Shown: one piece after another, positions 62,201 to 64,000 of the stretch
How the letters are laid out: each line of letters starts with the position of its first letter
Numbering within the stretch: position 1 is the stretch's first letter
Source: Clostridiales bacterium
GTDB lineage: Bacteria > Bacillota > Clostridia > Saccharofermentanales > Saccharofermentanaceae
Direction: 5' to 3'
DNA length: 64,000 bases
Assembly: GCA_017510605.1 (NCBI GenBank)
Contig: JAFWMQ010000009.1
Coordinates: 1 to 64,000, forward strand
Notes under the pieces: model-generated
Told to the model about the DNA's origin: nothing
Seen by the model: the letters and a program-made list of their open reading frames with translations, nothing else
Database searches by the model: none
Translations under genes and position numbers: made by a program

Positions 62201-64000
62201 AATTACATTGGTGGTGTTATCGGAAACAGTATGGCCGAAATATCCGGCATTAAAGTTACTTTTGCTGACGATGTAAACATTTATGGCGCTGATTATGTTG
62301 GCGGCGCTGTTGGAAACTTGCAAGGAAAAGTTAATACGGATAAATCCATTAGCGTATCTGTTCCGGGTAATTTAACAATTAACGCTGCAGACAAAGTCGG
62401 TGGTGCTATTGGATATAGTAAAGTGGAACTGAAAGATGTTTCTGTCAGTGTTGCAGGAAAAACGGAAATTACCAGTACAGCCGGAAATGTTGGTGGCGCT
62501 ATAGGCCTTCATGATACAGCTAAGATAAACGGTACTATTTCTGCAAGCTTTGGTGATACAGTGAAGATAAGCGGTGTCAGTGATTATGTCGGCGGTGTTA
62601 TCGGAAACAGTAATTTTGATATCGGCGGAGTACAAGTCTCTTATGATAGTACTGTCGATATTTCCGGAAAGAATTATGTCGGCGGTATGGTCGGTAATCT
62701 TAGGGGAGGCGTAACAAACAATAATATTGTAATGACTGTTACGGACGACTTCTCATTAAGTGGAGAGAATTATGTAGGTGGTGCATTCGGAGATAGTAAA
62801 GCTACATTAACTACAGTTAATGTTATTTATAATAAAGCTGCCACTATTTCAGGCAAAGAAGCAGTTGGTGGAATTATTGGTTTTAACGAGAAAGTAAATA
62901 CAGGAAATCGTGTTTCCTTAAGTGTTCAGTACAATGGTACTGCAGATATTAATGGTTCTGACGGAGTAGGTGGTGTAGTCGGTAAAAATATTGGAACTGT
63001 AAAGTCAGTTACAGTAACCTATAAAGATGATGTTTCGATCAATGGTAACGAAGGCGTTGGTGGTGTTATCGGAATTAATAACAAAAATAATAATAACAAT
63101 GCCACTGTATCAGAAACCGTAACAGTATCTTATGAGAAGTCAGGATCGATTATTGGTAAGAATAACACGGGTGGAGTTATTGGATATAACAACATGACAA
63201 TTTCCGGAACGGTTTCTGCAGACTTTAATGGTATGGCTACGATAGGCAACAGCAGTAATGCGGGAGAATGTGTTGGAGGAGTTATCGGAAATAATATTGG
63301 ATCAGTAGTCGGTATTACAGTTGCTTTCAGAGATGATGCAGACATTTGTGGAACTGATTATGTAGGTGGTGTTATTGGCAATAACGGAGCTGCAATATCA
63401 GGAGATATTACAGTAACTTATGAGAAGTCCGGATCATTAATCGGTTCCAATGATGTAGGTGGAGCTATCGGTTATAACAACAAGAAGATTTCCGGTACTG
63501 TTTCTGCTGACTTTAAGGGTATGGCTACGATAGGTGACAGCAATAATACAGGTAATTACGTTGGTGGTGTTATCGGAAACAGTAGCGGAGAAATTACAAG
63601 CGATATTACAGCGGCATTTAGAGACGATGTAAGCATATGTGGATCTGATTATGTCGGTGGTGTTATTGGCAATAACGGAGCTGCTATATCAGGAACTGTA
63701 AATGTATCTTATGAGAATTCCGGATTGATTGATGGTGCTGATTATGTAGGTGGAGTTATAGGATATAACAACAAAAATTTATACGGAATCAGTGTTGATC
63801 TTTCCGACGTAAGTATATTTGGAAACGATAGTGTCGGTGGTGCTTTTGGTAGTTATGCAGGCGGCACGATTACTAACGGAATAACTGTCGAAGCAACCAA
63901 TCTTGAAATTGTCGGTAACGAAATGGTCGGCGGTGCTTTTGGTAGTTATGCAGGCGGCACGATTACTAACGGAATAACTGTCGAAGCAACCAATCTTGAA
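56270..64000 (+). CDS. Giant prepilin-headed GLUG-like repeat protein (3' end beyond window)
   Basis: The frame is open from ATG 56270 to the window end: 2577 residues, still unfinished. Residues 1-21 are a basic leader (9 K/R/H), then the class III prepilin site G21-F22-T-L-A-E26 and a hydrophobic helix 'LIVVLAIVAILATVGVFAAVGYI', followed by a pilin-like helix. Residues about 70-730 are a non-repetitive region. From about residue 740 on, roughly 55 'VGG(A/V)(I/V)G' motifs recur every 30 or so residues, resembling GLUG/beta-helix repeats. Processing by the A24 peptidase and export by the divergent PilB/PilC machine are inferred. The ribosome site is weak (AAGGG directly at the ATG), but an in-frame stop at 56264 rules out earlier starts. 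Probable surface adhesin or pilus tip. Confidence 0.9.
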   Translation, partial: MLRQYLKAWSKHNSGNRKHRGFTLAELIVVLAIVAILATVGVFAAVGYINRSRIDKNTQDAITVYQVAQTAIAHKADNGTLDNWVSTAFSSSGFSAADFKDDNGRDVLDETNKSIHKTAHLTCDPNKVHADSDTLYDLLSPYFYDRAVFAGTISVEFDLSATKQNDGTIAYSATVMSAFYSRENVAPTGTGGWDSKCLGNSNDQLPQRDQEYRYNTSYVGYFNGTEASLIGPVALPDDLDATPAAEVTFRNGETLDITWTILADHDKTDDVYINLFNSDSLAALTDDSSSNNPASIATILIEGGESAIESKATTTQANDYECIKVNTEGYDHTYNIEKTVKTGVITIKVSTNNGSSYVEHTFPVTVREVFGDGRQEITQYADMSLGYKTYTLSIDCMMVHNDYTSTNNNYTKNYTTKVLFNANKNQPYNPQNICATLVTGTNSDSDYFVATRAIDDPIHYEGLTQGSFRNGTHTAVSYNLEDGNRAALDTEKGCVVNTLFGDLICSDGSVTYNGSFGSSQGGDAVITSFRHLSNIRMTNVGNFHIARDLNWYIKASGSLTPYSEVKVYSLTNGVYNSPIDRKQSSVANSYRVVSFPAIDEIKANQSLSAMHRSDDATQLYSINSVQMRLASFTNNNNNGYGLICKNSGTVSNIVTNNLNLVVYEVADGSASDYSKIEKTSITTGKHVNRPRGTETTAIGGLIGLNTGKVGTTDSDVIRMSNPIVMGSAYWSIEKYFEGTGGVIGKNTETTSSLSGEIEINGTFVVFSHTNIGGIIGRCDQNIGARLIVNGTPAPESEFHLSNDSKYGAVSCVVAGWNSPGGAIGKMENGAFTYRADYEYDGISAPDASGNFSFNNYDQYEYQVDVNLPANSLIVQLTSGDNNETDAKGRLRGAGGAIGNMKNCNSSSSSEGNYLSIRVQNEGSVLSANNINNQNPIYCGGAVGRDEDSKIATTFVRVVNGENTRIGYPSDNLGPYHFTAGGAYGQINGSGRNVAIYVENKGTITARGSTDYLGVGGAVGCTSTGDVPTFVIKAINNSAEITDLNNDGVNMVNGAGGAIGSISNDKEISSDSVIYVENTNTTISGYYFVGGAIGNAPSNNGKISVVNDGATITGVGSTNYVGGAIGRITGNSTGGTIQVVLDSCSIKGGEYVGGVIGLNDSVLSSVSIEGSGNIIGTGNYVGGAIGYNNGEIGGDVDVALSGNVNGGGNYVGGAIGYNNETISGSVDTEFIGNISGFNFVGGAIGQNKAEIGGSVTVLYTGDSSVIGIDYVGGAIGSNDEQITDNVEVSATGDLVIGNENHSGSYVGGVIGDSVGEVGGIAASFDGEVSIYGVDYVGGAVGNLSGDLTIDKSISIVFAEASEIHGRINVGGVIGKNDVELASVSARFNGPGTVIGSSDVGGSIGYNNNDISGTVSAIFEGQAIIGNASNPGDNVGGVIGNSVGEVGGISVAFGDDAYIYGYDNVGGAAGNLVGEITTSKVIDVVFTADTVIRGNNNVGGAIGNNEVALTSVTATFKGDAQVIGSENVGGAIGNTEADISGAIAASFKGEAIVGNKNKTGNYVGGVIGNCKNKAGSLSADFADDAFIYGANYVGGVVGNLVGTLTTNTISVVFNGDCEIYGANNVGGAIGYNEVALTSVTATFKHDGKIIGSSYVGGAIGNNQTKISGTVSASFGGSAIIGDSTNKGNYVGGVIGNSVGEVGGITVAFGKDTSIYGKDYVGGAVGNLLGNLTSNKSISVYVPGNLTIKAANNVGGAIGYSFVTGLKDVTVKVDGITDIECSGGNVGGAIGYHWNNNSDNSNKIEGIISANFGKAVTVSGNGDYVGGVIGNSYSNIKGIAVTYGSSANISGKNYVGGMAGYLKGGLDNKTIAMTVPGDFTINGVDYVGGAFGYNTASLNGITVKYNGTASITGKKYIGGAMGYNNKFNSSNPVSVLYSKTAEIIGSECVGGAIGQSVGKTGMLSADFKGRATIGDNSNKGNYIGGVIGNSMAEISGIKVTFADDVNIYGADYVGGAVGNLQGKVNTDKSISVSVPGNLTINAADKVGGAIGYSKVELKDVSVSVAGKTEITSTAGNVGGAIGLHDTAKINGTISASFGDTVKISGVSDYVGGVIGNSNFDIGGVQVSYDSTVDISGKNYVGGMVGNLRGGVTNNNIVMTVTDDFSLSGENYVGGAFGDSKATLTTVNVIYNKAATISGKEAVGGIIGFNEKVNTGNRVSLSVQYNGTADINGSDGVGGVVGKNIGTVKSVTVTYKDDVSINGNEGVGGVIGINNKNNNNNATVSETVTVSYEKSGSIIGKNNTGGVIGYNNMTISGTVSADFNGMATIGNSSNAGECVGGVIGNNIGSVVGITVAFRDDADICGTDYVGGVIGNNGAAISGDITVTYEKSGSLIGSNDVGGAIGYNNKKISGTVSADFKGMATIGDSNNTGNYVGGVIGNSSGEITSDITAAFRDDVSICGSDYVGGVIGNNGAAISGTVNVSYENSGLIDGADYVGGVIGYNNKNLYGISVDLSDVSIFGNDSVGGAFGSYAGGTITNGITVEATNLEIVGNEMVGGAFGSYAGGTITNGITVEATNLE
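58490..64000 (+). repeat. Coding repeat array, about 90-bp unit with about 384-bp higher-order period
   Basis: The VGGxxG codons recur at intervals of 84-105 bp. Between about 60180 and 61330 the endings cycle through NS, NL, YN/NN and N(N/T). The NS-type copy (YVGGVIG-D/N-S/C) returns at about 60179, 60563, 60947 and 61328, giving a period of 381-384 bp (127-128 residues). Later parts keep the pattern less regularly. Confidence 0.8.
63841..64000 (+). repeat. Recent perfect 93-bp tandem duplication at the window end
   Basis: The 67 bases from 63841 to 63907 are repeated without a mismatch at 63934-64000, an offset of 93 bp (31 codons). The second copy runs into the window edge, so more copies may follow. 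The level of identity is far above that between other repeat units. Confidence 0.9.

Noticed and set aside
57185..63345. Minus-strand and other-frame reading frames inside the giant repeat protein
   Set aside because: Repetitive shadows of the VGGxxG coding repeats ('PITPPT'-like translations), with no start signals.

Overview
The window looks like a chromosomal segment of a Clostridia-type Bacillota that lives on plant polysaccharide (gut or rumen-like). The reasons are strong AGGAGG-type ribosome binding sites, T-rich hairpin terminators, moderate-to-low G+C by eye, OmpR-type two-component pairs, DUF975/DUF624/DUF4867 proteins, a LytTR+DUF3021 pair, and GH43 and GH3 glycosidases with carbohydrate ABC transporters. 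I cannot name the species. No prophage, insertion sequence or CRISPR array was found.

Layout. (1) 1-260: the end of an rRNA operon (5S, tRNA-Asn, terminator). (2) 457-3249: a sortase-type surface protein with beta-helix-like and InlB/Flg_new-type repeats. (3) 3.3-3.9 kb: an intergenic patch dense in inverted repeats. (4) 3.9-10.5 kb: a DUF975 membrane protein, two response-regulator/kinase pairs, a lipoprotein and a metallo-beta-lactamase-fold enzyme. (5) 10.9-12.4 kb: racemase-like, VOC and PNPOx-like proteins. (6) 12.6-15.7 kb: a MacB/BceAB-like ABC exporter. (7) 16.0-17.8 kb: an unknown protein convergent with a stand-alone reverse transcriptase. (8) 17.8-22.4 kb: HAD phosphatase, glycerol-1-phosphate dehydrogenase, a PD-(D/E)XK-like protein, and a LytTR regulatory cassette with its own 21-bp-spaced operator. 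(9) 22.4-29.2 kb: GH43, divergent sugar permeases, a candidate small RNA, a FliB-like protein, a cupin, a TPM-like membrane protein and a nuclease lipoprotein. (10) 29.3-32.5 kb: carB. (11) 33.1-38.6 kb: a pentose operon (xylulokinase, DUF4867, FucI/AraA-type isomerase, split transketolase). (12) 38.8-41.6 kb: an AT-rich O-acetylation pair (MBOAT plus DHHW/AlgX-like). (13) 41.7-49.5 kb: a second sugar-uptake locus (DUF624, binding protein, two permeases, AraC regulator, GH3). (14) 49.6-64.0 kb: a type IV pilus/type II secretion-like assembly operon, divergent from a giant prepilin-headed repeat protein that runs off the window.

How it fits together. GH43 and GH3 would release pentoses and glucose from xylan-like polymers, the ABC systems would import them, and the 33-38.6 kb operon would feed them to the pentose phosphate pathway. 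The 49.6-64 kb locus encodes ATPase, platform, PilM-PilN fusion, PilO-like protein, prepilin peptidase and a minor-pilin-like protein, with no PilT. The natural client is the divergent giant protein: a class III prepilin N-terminus followed by roughly fifty-five GLUG-like 'VGGxxG' repeats in a four-unit higher-order period. This is the best candidate for an undescribed system in the window: a pilus-assembled giant beta-helical adhesin.

Dispersed elements also stand out: a 49-50-bp tandem hairpin repeat in three intergenic regions, a GAGGGT/ACCCTC palindrome family in two or three, a TGTAACAWTGTTACA palindrome at four loci, and 11-bp-phased TTAAG repeats upstream of two operons.
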